The notes below the pieces were generated by a model that was not told the DNA's origin, made no database searches, and saw only the letters and a list, made by a program, of their open reading frames with translations. Below, piece after piece: positions 12,558-25,900 of a DNA stretch of 64,000 bases; the first letter of the stretch is position 1, and each line of letters begins with the position of its first letter. The stretch covers positions 1,513,681-1,577,680 of the forward strand of contig NW_006768771.1 in the NCBI RefSeq assembly GCF_000204055.1, read 5' to 3'. The stretch comes from Melampsora larici-populina 98AG31 (Eukaryota > Basidiomycota > Pucciniomycetes > Pucciniales > Melampsoraceae). Position numbers and translations under genes: made by a program.

Positions 12558-13998
12558 TCAAAAATCAAAGACCGGCTTACGCATATGACGTCTACCAATG
12601 ATAGTGATCCCCTTCAATTTGTTTTTGGCTAAAGTCGTCTTGATCAGCCCCTTTGCGGTTTTTGCAGTTTTGATTCCAGGTTTTCCAATAGCTTTGATCG
12701 CATTGTGAGCAGCGGCGGGGATTGCCGGAGTAGCATTAGCTGGTGCAGCTGGGGGCGCAATGGCCGGTGGAGCAGGAGGCGCATTAGCAGGTGGAGCAGG
12801 TGGAGCATTAGCAGGTGGAGCAGGGAGCGCTTTGGCTGGAGCAGGTGGAGCAGGTGGTGGTGGAGCAGGCGCATTGGCTGGAGCTGGTGGAGCTGGTAGT
12901 GCTGGTAGTGCTGGTGGTGCATTGGCTGGAGCTGGTGGAGCTGGTGGTGCATTTGCTGGTGGTGGAGCAGGCGCATTAGCTGGTGGAGCAACAGTCGCAT
13001 TGGCTGGAGCTGGTGGTGGAGCAGTCACATTGGCCGGTGCGGCAGCCGTGGCATTAGCTGGTGCGGCAGCTGTGGCATTGGCCAGAGTAGCAGCGGTCGC
13101 ATTAGCCGATGCGGCAGCCGTGACATTGGCTGCAGTATCGACGGTCGCATTAGCTGGTGCGGCAGCCGTGACATTGGCTGGAGCAACAGCTACATTAGCT
13201 GGTGCGGCAGCCGTGACATTAGCTGGTGCAACAGTCGCATTGACTGGTGCGGCAGCCGTGACATTGGCTGGAGTATCAGCGGTCGCATTAGCTGGAGCGG
13301 CAGCCGTGGCATTGGCCGGAGTAGCAGTCGTGGCGTTAGCTGGTGGAGCGGCTGTGGCATCAGCTGGTGGAGCAGCAGTCGCATTGGCTGGTGGAGCAGC
13401 AGTCGCATTAGCTGGTGGAGCAACAGTCGCATTAGCTGGAGCTGGCGGAGGAGCAGGCGCATTAACTGCTGGAGGAGCAGTCGCATTGGCTGGTGCGGCA
13501 GCAGTCGCATTAGCTGGTGGAGCAACAGTCGCATTGGCTGGAGCTGGTGGAGGTGCAGGCGCATCAAGTGCTGGAGGAGCAGTCGCATTGGCTGGTGCGG
13601 CAGCAGTCGCATTAGCCAGTACGGCAACCGTGACATTGGCTGGAGCTGGAGCAGCAGCAGTCGCATTGGCTGGTGCGGCAGCTGTGGCATTGGCTGCAGT
13701 AGCGATCGGGGGAGCAACAGCAGCACCCCCAACAGTGGCCTTATGAGAGTGCTTGCCAGCCTTACGGTGTTTACGGGCCTGCAAAAGTATGCAAGTATAA
13801 TGAGACGAGAAGCACAACGCTATGCAAGGCCTGAAGCAGAATTCAGAGATACACTCACCAAAGGTAAGTTGATGATGTGACGCTATTGAAAGTGGAATAT
13901 AAAAGTCAGTCAGTTCAAAACCAACATGTAAAAAACGAAGCAAAAAATAATCACTTTTTGATTTAGACGAGCTTCTGAGGGACCGAAAGCTCGAACAT
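12558..13998 (-). CDS. Ala/Pro-rich protein with Asn-Ala-Thr repeats
   Basis: Exons 13998-13969, 13882-13859 and 13778-12558 join in phase (about 424 aa) and start MFELSVPQKL. A basic N-terminus (ARKHRKAGKHSHK) precedes about 300 residues built from short Ala/Pro units around N-A-T or N-V-T, for example ANATAAPP. A basic C-terminus (GKPGIKTAKTAKGL) follows. Dozens of N-x-T sequons occur, but I see no signal peptide with this start, so glycosylation is unproven. An alternative 3' end is equally phase-compatible: donor after 12581 and a last exon 12536-12451. The repeat DNA stays open in all three directions of reading that I checked. The basic ends with an Ala/Pro/Lys body could also fit a chromatin-type linker protein. 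No function is assigned. Confidence 0.6.
12720..13735 (-). repeat. coding minisatellite (GCTGGTGGAGCA-type units)
   Basis: On the + strand, the words GCATTGGCTGG, GGTGGAGCA and GGTGCGGCAGC recur with periods of multiples of 3, mostly 12, 24, 30 or 48 bp. The array encodes the Ala/Pro/Asn-Ala-Thr body on the minus strand. Because it is trinucleotide-phased and GC-rich, it also leaves a long Gly/Ala frame on the + strand (12760-13746). Confidence 0.85.
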
Positions 13999-15068
13999 CA
14001 CGTGGCGAAAAGTCCTTGCTGAGATGTTGAAGCGGCAGAAGTCAATCAATATCATATATTGAAAAAGAGAATAGGAAAATAACCAACTGATGCAGGGAGG
14101 GTAAGGCATTTGAAAGGGAAGCCAGAAGCAAAACAACGCAGCTGAACTTCATTTGGATGTACATGGCTATAAAACTCGTCTAAAGCAATTTTTCAAGGTC
14201 GAACAAGAGTCGAATATATATATATAAGGATAGAAATGATACGAATGTGGTTCAACGCGGAAGTTGTAAAGTATCAAGTGAACGTAAATTCAATCGCCAG
14301 CGATATATGAAAGTGAAGAAAGTGTGATAAGTCGACTTATTTTTCGAAGGACAATGATGAGAGACAAAAGAAATTCGGGTACACCAGAGACCACGGAATA
14401 TATAGCACATCCCCATAATTCTCCATGATTTTATCCGGTGTTTATATGAGCAGACCTTGTGCTCTGATCAACCATCGATGACTCAGGTCGTTGCGAGATC
14501 GTGTTGGCCTACATATTCTTGAGACAGCCAACAAGACTTGTAACCGTGATGCGGCGGGTATCCTCTTATGCAAAACCGCACATGTCGAGATATATATGCC
14601 GGAAGGCTCAAGGTCAGGATTGTCAGATGTAACAAATATCGATGGATGAGCTTCGGTGATATCCGCTTTTGGCGGTCTCTGTGGAGCCCTGCGTGATCAA
14701 CGAGCAATAATTGCGCATCATCAACACGCGGTTTGCACGATTGGTCGTATAGACCCTTCCAAATCCAAATCAACCGTCCAACTTCAATTGGGTCTCAAAA
14801 TTTAACGAGATTGCAACTTGATGTGCATGATGAGTCTGTAGACTGTGATGAAGCCAGATGAAGGTGGATGAATGAAGCCTATGAACGCCCCGGACAGAGG
14901 CCGGCGCAGTTGACCGGGTCGGGTTTGTAGCCCGTGCGGCCCTTATATCCCTATACCGGGTAATGAACCACCGGTGTCACTTGTGTCCACTTCAGTATCC
15001 TCGATCAACCCAACCATTCATCGTCGCTTTTTTATCAACGATCAACAAAACCCTATTTCTCGAACTCG
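13999..15068. other. intergenic region between divergent genes
   Basis: It lies between the repeat-protein gene (-) and the Mago gene (+), so it holds both promoters. An (AT)n tract with TATATAAGG is at about 14214-14229. A GC-rich patch at 14890-14975 precedes Mago. I see no gene. Confidence 0.45.
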
Positions 15069-16020
15069 ATGCCTCCTACCGATGCTTTCTACGTGCGGTA
15101 CTACAGTGGTCACATGGGTCGTTACGGTCATGAATTTTTAGAATTTGAATACAGCGATGGCAGGTTGAGATACGCGAATAACTCCAAGTCAGTGGATGAG
15201 ACTCGATGAAGTAAAAGAAATGAAGTAAAAGGAAATGTTGACGATTGATCTGCTCTTCGATTTTTTAGCTATCGGAATGATAGTTTGATCCGGAAAGAAA
15301 GTATGCCCAATGATTTATCGAACCAGCCTGAAGCGTACAGCTAACTTCAAACCCTCTGTCCTCGCTCCTCGATAGTGTGGCTATCACCCATGACAATATC
15401 GGAGCTGAAACGTATAGTTGGGGAGAGTGAGATCATCAAGTGAGTTATTTCTTGAATTTTTTGTATCGATTTGCTCGTTGATTGAACCTCGCAGTATGCT
15501 AACTGATGTTTATGATGTACTGCGTCAGGGAGGACGACCACAACTGGCCAAAGAAAAATGTCGTTGGAAAGCAAGAGCTCGAGGTGCGACTTGGTGACAC
15601 CCACATTTCCTTCGAAGTGAGTCTTCTTGGTATCTAACGCATTTTGTCAAGCTTGAATTCAAACTAAATGATGCTTGTCCATTTCGCGTCTTGATACAGA
15701 CTGCGAAAATCGGTTCTTTAGTGGATATTCAGGGCTCTGATGACCCAGAGGGTCTGAGAGTGTTTTACTACTTGATTCAGGATTTGAGGGCAAGTCCTAA
15801 GCGCTTGATCTCACGTCATGATGTGTTTATGCACTTCTATCACATTGTTACTCGGCTTACTCAATCACTCTTGTTTATCATACAGATTTTTGTGTTTTCA
15901 CTGATTTCATCTCATTTCAAAATCAAACCTGTTAGTTATCTCAATCTTGGCCTCACATGTACAATCGCTGACCTCTTTCGCCTCTTCGCACCTCTCGCGC
16001 CTCATCAAAAGACACATTGA
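15069..16020 (+). CDS. Mago nashi, exon junction complex core subunit
   Basis: Mago binds Y14 (RBM8A) and locks eIF4A3 on spliced mRNA, acting in mRNA localisation, export and decay. Six exons join in phase: 15069-15187, 15269-15300, 15376-15439, 15529-15616, 15700-15789 and 15886-16020. The product begins [17 protein letters not shown]. It then carries the family's landmarks [75 protein letters not shown] and [13 protein letters not shown]. The family usually ends at that point, at about 146-150 aa. Here the frame runs about 28 residues further, or a further short intron begins at GTTAGT. Intron 5 starts GCAAGT, so it is a GC-AG intron. No single long frame reveals this gene. Confidence 0.95.
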
Positions 16021-18577
16021 GTGATTCCCTAGACTCGTAGCCCCGGAACCTACACCTCAACAGCTATACGGGTTCCCCGCAAATACCTGCAAACTCTGTC
16101 CAAACAACGAATTGTACCAAAATTGCAAGTCAGAAAAATGACTTTAACAAAAACCAACGATCAAGCTTACGCGCCAAGGAGACTATGGGAGACAAAAGTT
16201 TTGAGAGATCACGAAGCTTCTCCGACAAATGTAATTTGTTTGAACCAATTTATGATTATCATTGATTTTAGGACGAGTTTGACTACGCCCTGTACTGGTT
16301 GTCAGTGTAAGCTGTGTTCGTGCTCTCGCCAAAAACGTCCGCGCGAAATGTCGAAGCTACCCCTGACATATCAGCCGATGATTGCCTTGTGTACATATTT
16401 TGTCAAGTATAACTTCTGACAAGTCAAGAATTTCTGATCCGAGTTTCCTCTAACCACCACTCAAGTTGATTTTTGCTCCACGCAGCATGTACTGGTCATT
16501 CTTTGTGCCTTGATGTGCCTTTGATGTCTAAATTATGTTAAAAATTGAGGCTATCTGCACAGACGTGCCACTGCCATTCTAATGTGACCTTGCACAATGA
16601 ATCACTTTCTACACAGACATTTTGGTATCACTGCCTCTGCAAGAAGCGATAGCAACGGACCCCATCAGATTTCGAGATACAGATGTTGGCCTGATACACA
16701 GCTAAGTTTCAGGAATATGCATAAACACCTGCACTGGTATAGGGGCCTTTAAAAAGCATTCTTAGTGCATTTCATACCCAAGCATATTGCACGCAGGAAA
16801 AACCTGGAAAAACCCTAGTGCAATAGCTTCCCTAGTGAGATTTCCTGTTTTTGACCTACTTGATAATCCAAAGAAGTTCATGTAGATGGGCTATGAAAGG
16901 TGTACTTCTGCCTTTTCATGATCTAAGGGGAAAGATGGACATTTACAAGTCTGAGACTAGTGATTTCCTCAACAATCAGTAAAGCACCCCGAACAATCAA
17001 TAACCGAACAACATAATTTCAGTGGTTTGGAGGGGGCTCAGCATGGGTATCATCCATCAGCTCGTGAATTTTCCACACTGTTTCCTACCTTTGCCTCTTT
17101 TTATCAAGTCGGTTGTGATCTTTTTTGGTTGGCGCACGCAAGTGCGCACACAAGTGACTTGCTCGGTTGTAATAACTCGGCAGTTTGAGTTATGCTGAGA
17201 TCCGAACATCAAGGGTTACGCGTGGAGTCATGGACTTGGACAGCCCAGATAAATTGGATCGAATGCCTGTGAATGCACCATATAGCAACGGTATATATAT
17301 ACCTAATAGCATATCCAAAAAGTTTGATTCTTGAAAACCTTCTGCATATTATCATGAAAATATCAGCCCGTATCAGCCTCAGGGGACAAGTATATCATGG
17401 CTGGTATGATAAAGGGCTTGATGCTGAATATCGCTCGATCGTTGTCCATAGGATGTGGGAATGATAGATTCGAAGGGATTATCATGAAAGGCAAATAAGT
17501 ACCATATGATACCCGTCGTTATCTACTTGCAGGCCTCTACTCCTTTGCCCCACCTCGAAAGACTCGCCGTTCACCTACAATTCGCAACTCACTAAGCTGT
17601 GTCGCAAGACTCGGTCAGACTCATATCCCACCCTTTTTTTTGGCTCGATGGGTGTTGTTCAGCAACGTTTGATCCTTTATCAAGTCTTTTTTAGAAAACT
17701 GCCTTCTTTTTTTGCTTTGTCATCTGCTGAACCCAGTTCACCCTGATCTTCCGGCTGTTGTCCAGACTGTCAAGAACACAGGCATATTGTCAAAGTTTGG
17801 TTGTCATAGTATGTAAGACGAACACAGTTGAAGCTTGCAAGTCAAAGTCTAGTAAGGCTTCCTATGAGCTATGCAGTCTTTCCTTTGTGAGTTTTGAATT
17901 CAGTAGTCATGAGTCTGATGCTTTATTGCCCTCAGGTCGGCGCCATTCATCTTTCAAACACACAAGGGAACATGAATGAATATAACATGTTTCCTTTTCT
18001 TCATCGCCTGCGGCAGTTATATCACAACAGGAATAATGACATCCATGGATAAGCAAGTCTCCGTTACCCGTAGAACTGATGATCGTCGAGTAGACGGGGA
18101 TCCTCAGCAAGCAATGGTTGAGTCTTAGGAATTGAAGTCAAGCTCTGAATTGAAGTTCAGTTCTTTCAAACTTCGCGTTGTGCAATCAAATATCCTGAAC
18201 GCGCTTCCATTCAACCACTTTGCTTTTCAAGCGTCGACTTTTCACATATAATTTTTTGCTTTTCAGATCTCTACTCTTTCCATTAAGCATTCCGATTATC
18301 GGCTATTGCTTTCCTCGAGTTCTCCATAGTGCATTTTCTTCTCTGACTCTTATACTCTTGGGAATTTTAGTCGCGAAGACTCAATCGACCGGTGCTTTTG
18401 ATCTACCCAAGTTAATTTTCTTCCTCATCTTTATCTCTTGAAAGTCCAACTCAGATCAACGCACCTCACCCACCACTTAGTTTTGTCTTCTCCATCTATC
18501 AAAGCATCCTTCAATAATCTTATCCCTGCCTGCACTCTTGATTCTCGTCGACTGAAAGTCAATTTCACCATCTCGCG
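16021..18577. other. gene-free interval, 2.5 kb
   Basis: Only isolated short frames are seen, none with matched splice sites or recognisable products. A small perfect hairpin (GCGCAC-GCAA-GTGCGC) is at about 17126-17141. The pyrimidine-rich stretch from 18200 to 18570 looks like the promoter and leader of the next gene. Confidence 0.4.
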
Positions 18578-21413
18578 ATGAAGCCTTCACTCCTTGCCCT
18601 TTCTATGGGCCTATCACCACTTCTCACAACAGTCTTTACACTCGACCCATCAGCCTCACTGGTCTGTACACCACAATTCTGCCAGAATGGTACCAACTCG
18701 CTGGCTGCTGGCGCTACAGTCAACGACGTTACACTCCTTAAATTATTACCAGGCACCTACTCTACCAACAACAACACGCTCTCTACCTTAGCGGGTCCTT
18801 TCACTCTTCCAACTCTCTCATCTGCTAGCGCGGCCCCGGGTTTCACCATATCTCGCTCTGGTGACTCCTTTGTAGTCAATCAGTCAGAAAGTTTGATCAG
18901 TTACACGGATGCCCTTTTCAGAGGCACACCTTCTTTATCGAATGCCTCACTCGGTCATCTTCGCTCTTTTCTACTCGCAGAAGGCCTTCAGATGAGTCTA
19001 CGTGAACCTTCAGTAACGGTTTACGATAGTAGCCCAGATATAACAGAATGGCCATCTACTTCCTCGAGTGGCAATTTTGAGGTCCTTTCCCTCGAATCAA
19101 CTGCTTGTACACGTGGATGTGGGGTTGGAGGTACATGTAATCCTGATGGTACATGCCTTTGCTCCCCTGGATTCACTGGTTCACGATGTGGTGCGTTGTT
19201 TTTTCCCTCACAGATTCCCTTTTCGGTTCATCACTCACCCGGTCGTTTCTCATCTTTTTTCTTTAGATACTTGCGCCGCTGGATTTTACGGTCCCAAATG
19301 TCAGCCATGTCCTCAGTGTTCCTCTCAAACTCGCTGTGAAGACGGTATCTCGGGCTCAGGTGTATGTAGTGCGGGTACCATTGGAAGTATCAGCGCTCCG
19401 GCTACCTTGTCAAGTGAGTCATTCGAACGCGTTGCTCTTCTGGTTATCATGTGCTTACAAAATAATTCTGAAATTCCCCAACATAGATTGCAATTGCATC
19501 AACGGATTCTGTATCAGTAAAATCGGTTGTCTGTGCTCAGCTGGATGGGTAGCCGCTTCCAATGGCACTCTATGTGCAGCTTGTGCCCCCGGATCATTCC
19601 AGGATTCATCTGGAAACTGCCGAAGTAAGTCATGAATTTTCAAACGAATTCCTTGGCCTCTCACTCAAAATCACGAACAAAACTGATACTGATCGTTTTC
19701 TTTGGTTTCGTAGCATGTGCGCCCGGCTGTCTTTCTTGCTCATCACCCACTGGAATCTGCGATACTTGTGTCCCTGGTTTAAGAGTTTCATCAAAACATC
19801 CCGAAACCTGCGAACAAGCACCTTTCAATCTAGTTGGGTCATCACAGCCAGATCAAAATACTTGTCAAGATGGTCGTTTTAACGACAATGGATCATCTTG
19901 TTCAACCTGTTCGAGTACTTGCAACACTTGCTTCGGTCCATCTTCAAATGATTGTCTTCAATGTAGTGGCTCACGTGGTTTACTCGTCGTCGGTATAACG
20001 GACAAAAAAGATACTCAACGTGGTGCATGCGTTGATGTGGATTCAGCTACAGGCGTTTGTCACTCCGTTTCGGGATTATTCCTATACAACTCCGCTAAAA
20101 AGATGTGCGAGCCAGCACCACGTCTCTGCAAGGTCGCCGCTATCCCTGGATTCTCATTCGATGGATCCAATACACCTAATCCTCCTGCTTGCTCGGTTTG
20201 CGAGACTGATGCTTTACTACTACCTAATTCACCTGACGGAGCGCGTTGCGTTGGTGTTTGTCCTACTTCCACCTTCGATAATGGAAAAGGAGTTTGTTCT
20301 AGCTGTCCAAGTAGCTGTGCTACATGCGCCTTGGGTGATGGGAAGGACCCTATCTGTACTTCGTGTAGCGATGCATCACAAGTTTTAGAAGGTGGAAAAT
20401 GTGTTGGTACATGTAAAGCTGGAAACTTTGCAAAGAAATTGGAAAACGATGAATCTTTTGCTTTGAAAGGAACGACGGCATGTCTGAACTGTGGATCTTC
20501 TTGTGCTACCTGCGCAGGAAATGCTACTTCATGTCTAAGTTGCCCATCGACTCGACCTGCCTATGATCCAACCACTCAGACTTGCTCTTCTTCCTGTGGA
20601 CGAGGATCTTTTGTCGGAAAGGAAGGCCGTTGCGTTGGATGCGATTCTAGTTGCGCAAGTTGTTCGGGAGGTGGACCTAATAACTGTTTTAGCTGTTCAA
20701 ACGGGTCAGTTCTACGAGGAGGAAAGTGTACGATTGCACATTGCTCCGATAATCGAGGTTTCTTTGCTCCCTGGGGGATCTGTCTAGAAACTCTGTTTGC
20801 CAAATCACGCAACGAAGAAAAAAGTTCAACTCAACCTTTTCCAATTTGGCTCGTCTTGGTCATCTGCGTGGTAGCTTTAATCCTTGTAATCCTTTCTGCA
20901 TTGATAATCTGGAGAGTCAGGGCGGTCAAGAAACGAGAAGCTCAAACAAATAAATTCGGGAATGAATTTTATACTCGAGCAACGGGCATCAAACTCAAAG
21001 AAATGGGATTACGACCCACATCGAAGTCAAGTCAACCTAGCTCTAGTCGATTTCGTCAGGGTAGTGTAGCTTCAATGAATATCGAAAGGCAACCTGACAA
21101 TTACAACATCAGACGAGTTCTAACTCCAAGTGATCGACCTTTTTCTACATTCTCAGCTACCTCCGATGCACCTGTTAGTTTAGCACCATCATCTTTCAAG
21201 ATAAAGCGGAAATCAATTCCATCCATGTTACCTGCATCCACGGATCGTGGCTCGGTTTATAGTCAACCAGAAGAGCCACCTTATCTAGGCCCAAGAGTTC
21301 AAATCCCTTTGAGAAGTGAGTCTGGTAGCGTCTGGTTCGAGTCAGGGGTCCGCCCACCAAGAAGATCTGAAGATCAATTAGACCTTGACCCAGATTACCA
21401 CGGGCCATATTGA
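18578..21413 (+). CDS. cysteine-rich EGF/furin-like single-pass membrane protein
   Basis: Four exons (18578-19190, 19267-19413, 19487-19624, 19714-21413) join in phase into about 865 aa. A signal peptide (MKPSLLALSMGLSPLLTTVF) is followed by a Ser/Thr/Asn-rich stretch of about 150 residues with N-x-S/T sites. An EGF-like module follows (CGVGGTC..DGTCLCSPGFTGSRC). Then come roughly ten CxxC-rich furin-like or growth-factor-receptor-type repeats (CSSTCNTC, CPSSCATC, CDSSCASCSGG). A membrane segment lies at about residue 670 (FPIWLVLVICVVALILVILS), followed by basic residues and a Ser-rich cytoplasmic tail of about 165 aa without a kinase domain. It looks like a surface receptor or adhesin-like protein, extracellular N-terminus and cytoplasmic tail. 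The ligand and function are unknown. Introns fall between cysteine modules. Confidence 0.88.
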
Positions 21414-22953
21414 TCTTAGAAGCATTCAGCTATCTCACTCTTTAGTCTTGAGGGTGACTCTATACTTTCCTTCACAAGTAATTTCTTTCTTCTTTTTAAA
21501 TAGACATCTGTCATGCAGCTTTTTGTTTGAAAACTCACAAAATCAATCTCTTTGAAATTATGTGGTATTTATTTCATTTCTCGATAATCTTGGGTTTAAT
21601 TTTGATTTTATTTAAGATTTCTGTTTTCATTCTGTTTTACAATTTCAGTATCACCTTTAATATATGTGTATGTATCAGTATCCTTGCAAAAATTAGTATT
21701 CAGACAATTAAATGCTTTCTATATTTCCTACATGAGCCGCATATGCCCCTGCTCTTGATCCTTGTCATGGATTGAGTTGTTCTTAACTTGGTAAAATAGA
21801 TGCGCCCCGTTCAAGAAGCATAAAAGGCCAGGTACCTTGTTCAGCATATTTATTCAAGAAGACTGAAGTTGTAGATGATTTTTCATTTTGACTATCATCA
21901 TTAAAAGTCATGATGTATGTTGTTATATCATTTGTCACATGCGTTAAAGAATTTAAACAAGCGCAATCCTCTGCGAGTCATACTGTGAGGGTAACTCGAG
22001 TCCACTCAACAAAATCACCAATCAGAGACTTAGACCCTGACCATTCTATAGTCTACTTGTTTATTTCTGAAGGCTGAGCTACGCCGGGCCTTCAGTGATC
22101 ATTGACTGTGGTTAAAAATTCACAAGCTGGATTCAGAGTCATCACCGGGGCACCCGTGCAAATGCATCACGTACACCGTCCATCTCGAATGTGCCTCCAG
22201 CGGTAAACTCTGATTCCAAAAAGAAATTGGTCCCAAGTGAATGTGTGTTTCTTTTCTTTCAAATTTATGTTTTTAATAAGAAAAAAGATGAAATAAACAT
22301 CAAAATATCAAAAGAAATAATTATCAAAAAAAAAACGTTTCAAAATAAAATCAATTTTCTTCAAAACAAAAACAAAACCAACACCCCATGTATTTTCATT
22401 TCCTTCAATTCTTGTCTCCCTCTATGAAAAAAAATAAAGAATAAAGAAACAAGGAAATAAACAACCATAACAAACATTTACCAAAAAAACCCTATTCCAT
22501 ATCACTTTCTTTTATCTTCTTTTTTTCTTTTGAAATCAACACGAACGAAATGAATAAAAAAAGTAAGGATGATTCTAAAGAAACCCAACAATAAATTGAG
22601 CAAATAGATACTCACTCCTTAACACACAAACACACACTCAACATTCTGCACCAAAGAGAAAAAACACACACCAAAAGATGAAAGAAACCAAAAAATAAGA
22701 AAACTTGCAAAATTAAAAGAAAGAGAATCGAAAAAAAACATCATCATCATCACTTATAATACCCATCTTCTTTTTCATCTCTTTAACCACTTTTATATTT
22801 TTTTTTTCAATTAGACACCCTTGCCTTCCACTTTTCTCTACGAGACACGACGAATGAAACCAAAGAAAAAAAGAAAATCATAAAAAAGGAAGAAGAGAAC
22901 TAAATAAGAATAAGATTTAATCAAAATGAAAAACGCATTAAATATATCAAAAG
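21414..22953. other. intergenic, dispersed-repeat fragment and A-rich low complexity
   Basis: Positions 21763-21960 match 34499-34693 (see the dispersed-repeat entries). From about 22250 to 22950 the + strand is strongly A-rich with many A5-A10 runs. This is the likely 3' flank of the minus-strand PP2A gene. No gene is supported. Confidence 0.5.
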
Positions 22954-25900
22954 TTATCCACGAGGAACAGTTTCATCTAAACTTTTATGACCGGCTAATT
23001 CATTTAATACACTCGAATCGATCGGAATAACAGATTTTCGACTATTGTGGTTGGACCCGCCGAATGAAAAGATAATTTGGTAGATCATGGAGGAGAGGGA
23101 TGATCGATGATCGAAACATGATTCGACAGGAGGAACAAAGGGAAAATGACAAAAAGATTGAAGAGTAAGTATGTTTTGTTAAGGATGTACTCAAATAAGC
23201 AACCAGATTCTCGATTACAAACATAGTTTGCTTTGCTTCACAGGAGAAGATAGATTTTAAAAATAGAGATAGAAATTTACCGCAAATGTTGTTGTGGGAC
23301 TTGACCAGGAGCACCAGGAGGAGCAACTTGACTCCTAGCAGTTTCAGGGAACTGTTTCTCCATTTCGAAATGTTGATCTTCTACTGTGCCACTTCCACCA
23401 TCTTGAGCACCGCGTGGTTGTTGATTTTCAAAACTCTGGAAACCAGTTCCACTCCCAAAAGAAGCCTCTTGTTGTTGCTGTTGTTGAGTTTGTTGGGAAA
23501 AACCGTTCATCACTTCATCTTCGAACAGACTCAAGTCAATCAAAGGTGCAACCGATGGAATCGGGGCCAAAACTGAGGCTGGCAATTTGGAAACTGTGCC
23601 TTGATTCTTGATCGCTTCGTCTCGTAAATAATTCCAAGCTTGTTCTCGACCCATCAATCGTTCTCTTTCCCTGTGTTAATGATGCCAAACGGTTGTCTCA
23701 GTTCCCGTTCGCATGAGATGATAGAGTAGTCTAATTGACAGACCTTTGTCTAGATTCCCGATATTGATCCGTACATTCTTCGAATAGAGGAGGATTCATA
23801 TCCATGAATAACTTCAAAGCATTATAAACCAGTTGATGGATTTGGCTATACATCCCCAGATGAAGATCACATTCAGCAAGACTCCTGGATGACTCAAGGC
23901 ATAGGAATAACGAGAAAACGAACCGGCTCCAATGCATTTTGGAATTTGTGTACAATGAATCAAAGACCAATGGAAGAACAGTCTGGACGTTTTCCGAGAT
24001 CAAGTTCACGATGTATTCATTATTCCAATAATATAGTGCTCGTTCTGCCACCTGTTTCGATCAATCCATCAGTATCCAACCAACCCTATTTGAACAGATG
24101 ACTCGCAAGCAGGTGAGAAAAACTTTACCTGAAAATGTTGACTGTTGACGCATCTTGAAAGTTGTTTGAATAGTGGAACTGAAATCTTTTGAAATTCAAT
24201 TGGATCGATCACATCTGTTCCGAAACCAATGTTAGGATCCGAAAGCGGACATGCGAGAAAATAAAGACCAGGGAGCAATTCTTACCCAAGACTTCTTCAA
24301 CTTCGTTCAAGTACATAACTTCCTTCGGTGAGTTAACCTTGGGCCAGTATCTCAACAAGCCAATAACAACTTCTTCCGTCAAGCTAGGATCTTTCTCTAA
24401 GAACTGAACCACACAATAGGCCAACTGAGGATGATAAAGCGCGAGTCCCTTAACCTTGTGTAATGGTATGAGCACCCTGGTCAAAAACGTCTTATGCTCT
24501 TCCTTCAATGGCAATGCAAAACCATTGATAATTGATCCCAAAATTTCTAACAGTTCAGCAATCCCGTTGTGTCGTTCCGTTTCGTAGATGAAGCCGTAGA
24601 ACACGTTGTTGATCGAACGTCGAATAAAGGCACGTAAATTAAGAAACTTTCCATAGATGCGATGTAAAGTTGTCTTCAAGAAATCTCGCTCCCTTGGGTC
24701 TTCACTATCAAATAATTCCAAGAGCTTCGAAGGCAGTACATCAGCTTAGTTATCCTCAGGACAAGAAAAAGCAGAGGTCACTAACATTGAGGACAAATTG
24801 TTGATCGATGAATCGTTTGGCAACATTCGTATTGAAGTCGGGGCTTTCAACAAATCTGAGAAAGAACTCGTAGACAATTTGTAAATGAGGCCACGCGAGC
24901 TCCAAGACAGGTTCATCTTCTTCTGGATCATAGGCATCACCTGTAGGATTGACAGGAGGCGGAATCGATCGGAAGAGGTTCGATCCAAACATTGCGACCA
25001 CTTCTGGATAAATAGCATCTGTAATGACTCCTCTTTGAGTAGTGATCCATTCCAACATCTCATGTAAAGCTGCTGCCTTGATTTGTTTCGAATTGAGTTG
25101 AGTAGATGCGTCGTTAAAGTCAAATACGACAGAGCATTGGTGAAGTTTTTGAATGAATAGCGCGTGCGTCTCTTGCGGGGCGACATCTATATAAATATGA
25201 TAGGACGACAATCAACAAGGTGGACATGAGATCAATGGAAGCTCTAACACATACCCTGAAAGGAAGGTAAACGTTCGAGTTCAACCTTCTCAGTCACATG
25301 AAACCGACTACTTCTTTGTTTACGTGGGGTCTTCGCGATCGGTATCGTATCTTTAACTCCAGGTGGCACGATAGGTACAGCTCCTGGTTTGCCTTGTAAT
25401 TTCCCAATCGGACCCGATTTGGGCGGTGTCTGAGGTGGACCTCCACCTACACCAAAGCCAGGCTGCATAGACCGATTGTTTAGTGTGATATGAGCCCCGG
25501 CGGTAGGATGATGTGGTAAGGCTGAAGGATGTGGAAGTGGGTCGCTTGGCATGACGGCCTGTACAAAGGCGCGCTTGAATCATAAGGGAGGTGGATAAGA
25601 GATAAAGGTTGAAGTTCGATCGAGCGATTAGTATAGGTCGGGAATCAAGGTAAAGGTCAGAAGATCGGAAGCGATATCAAGGGTGAAAGGCGAGGCAGGG
25701 AAGAGCTCAAGATGGTGGCTTGTCGAGTATTTGATGAGCTAGAGATAGAAAGGAGATGATCGGAATGGAAGCGGAAAACTCACGTTATCGCCACTGACGA
25801 AAATGCCAGGAACGTTGTTGGGAGAAGAATTGGGGAGTTGTGGATTGTAACCGGGTGGATGGTTTGGTGAAGCAGCTTGAGATGGATACTGGAGTTGCTG

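Noticed and set aside
12760..13746. 328-codon Gly/Ala frame on the + strand
   Set aside because: Explained as the antisense of a trinucleotide-phased coding minisatellite; it has no intron or start context of its own.
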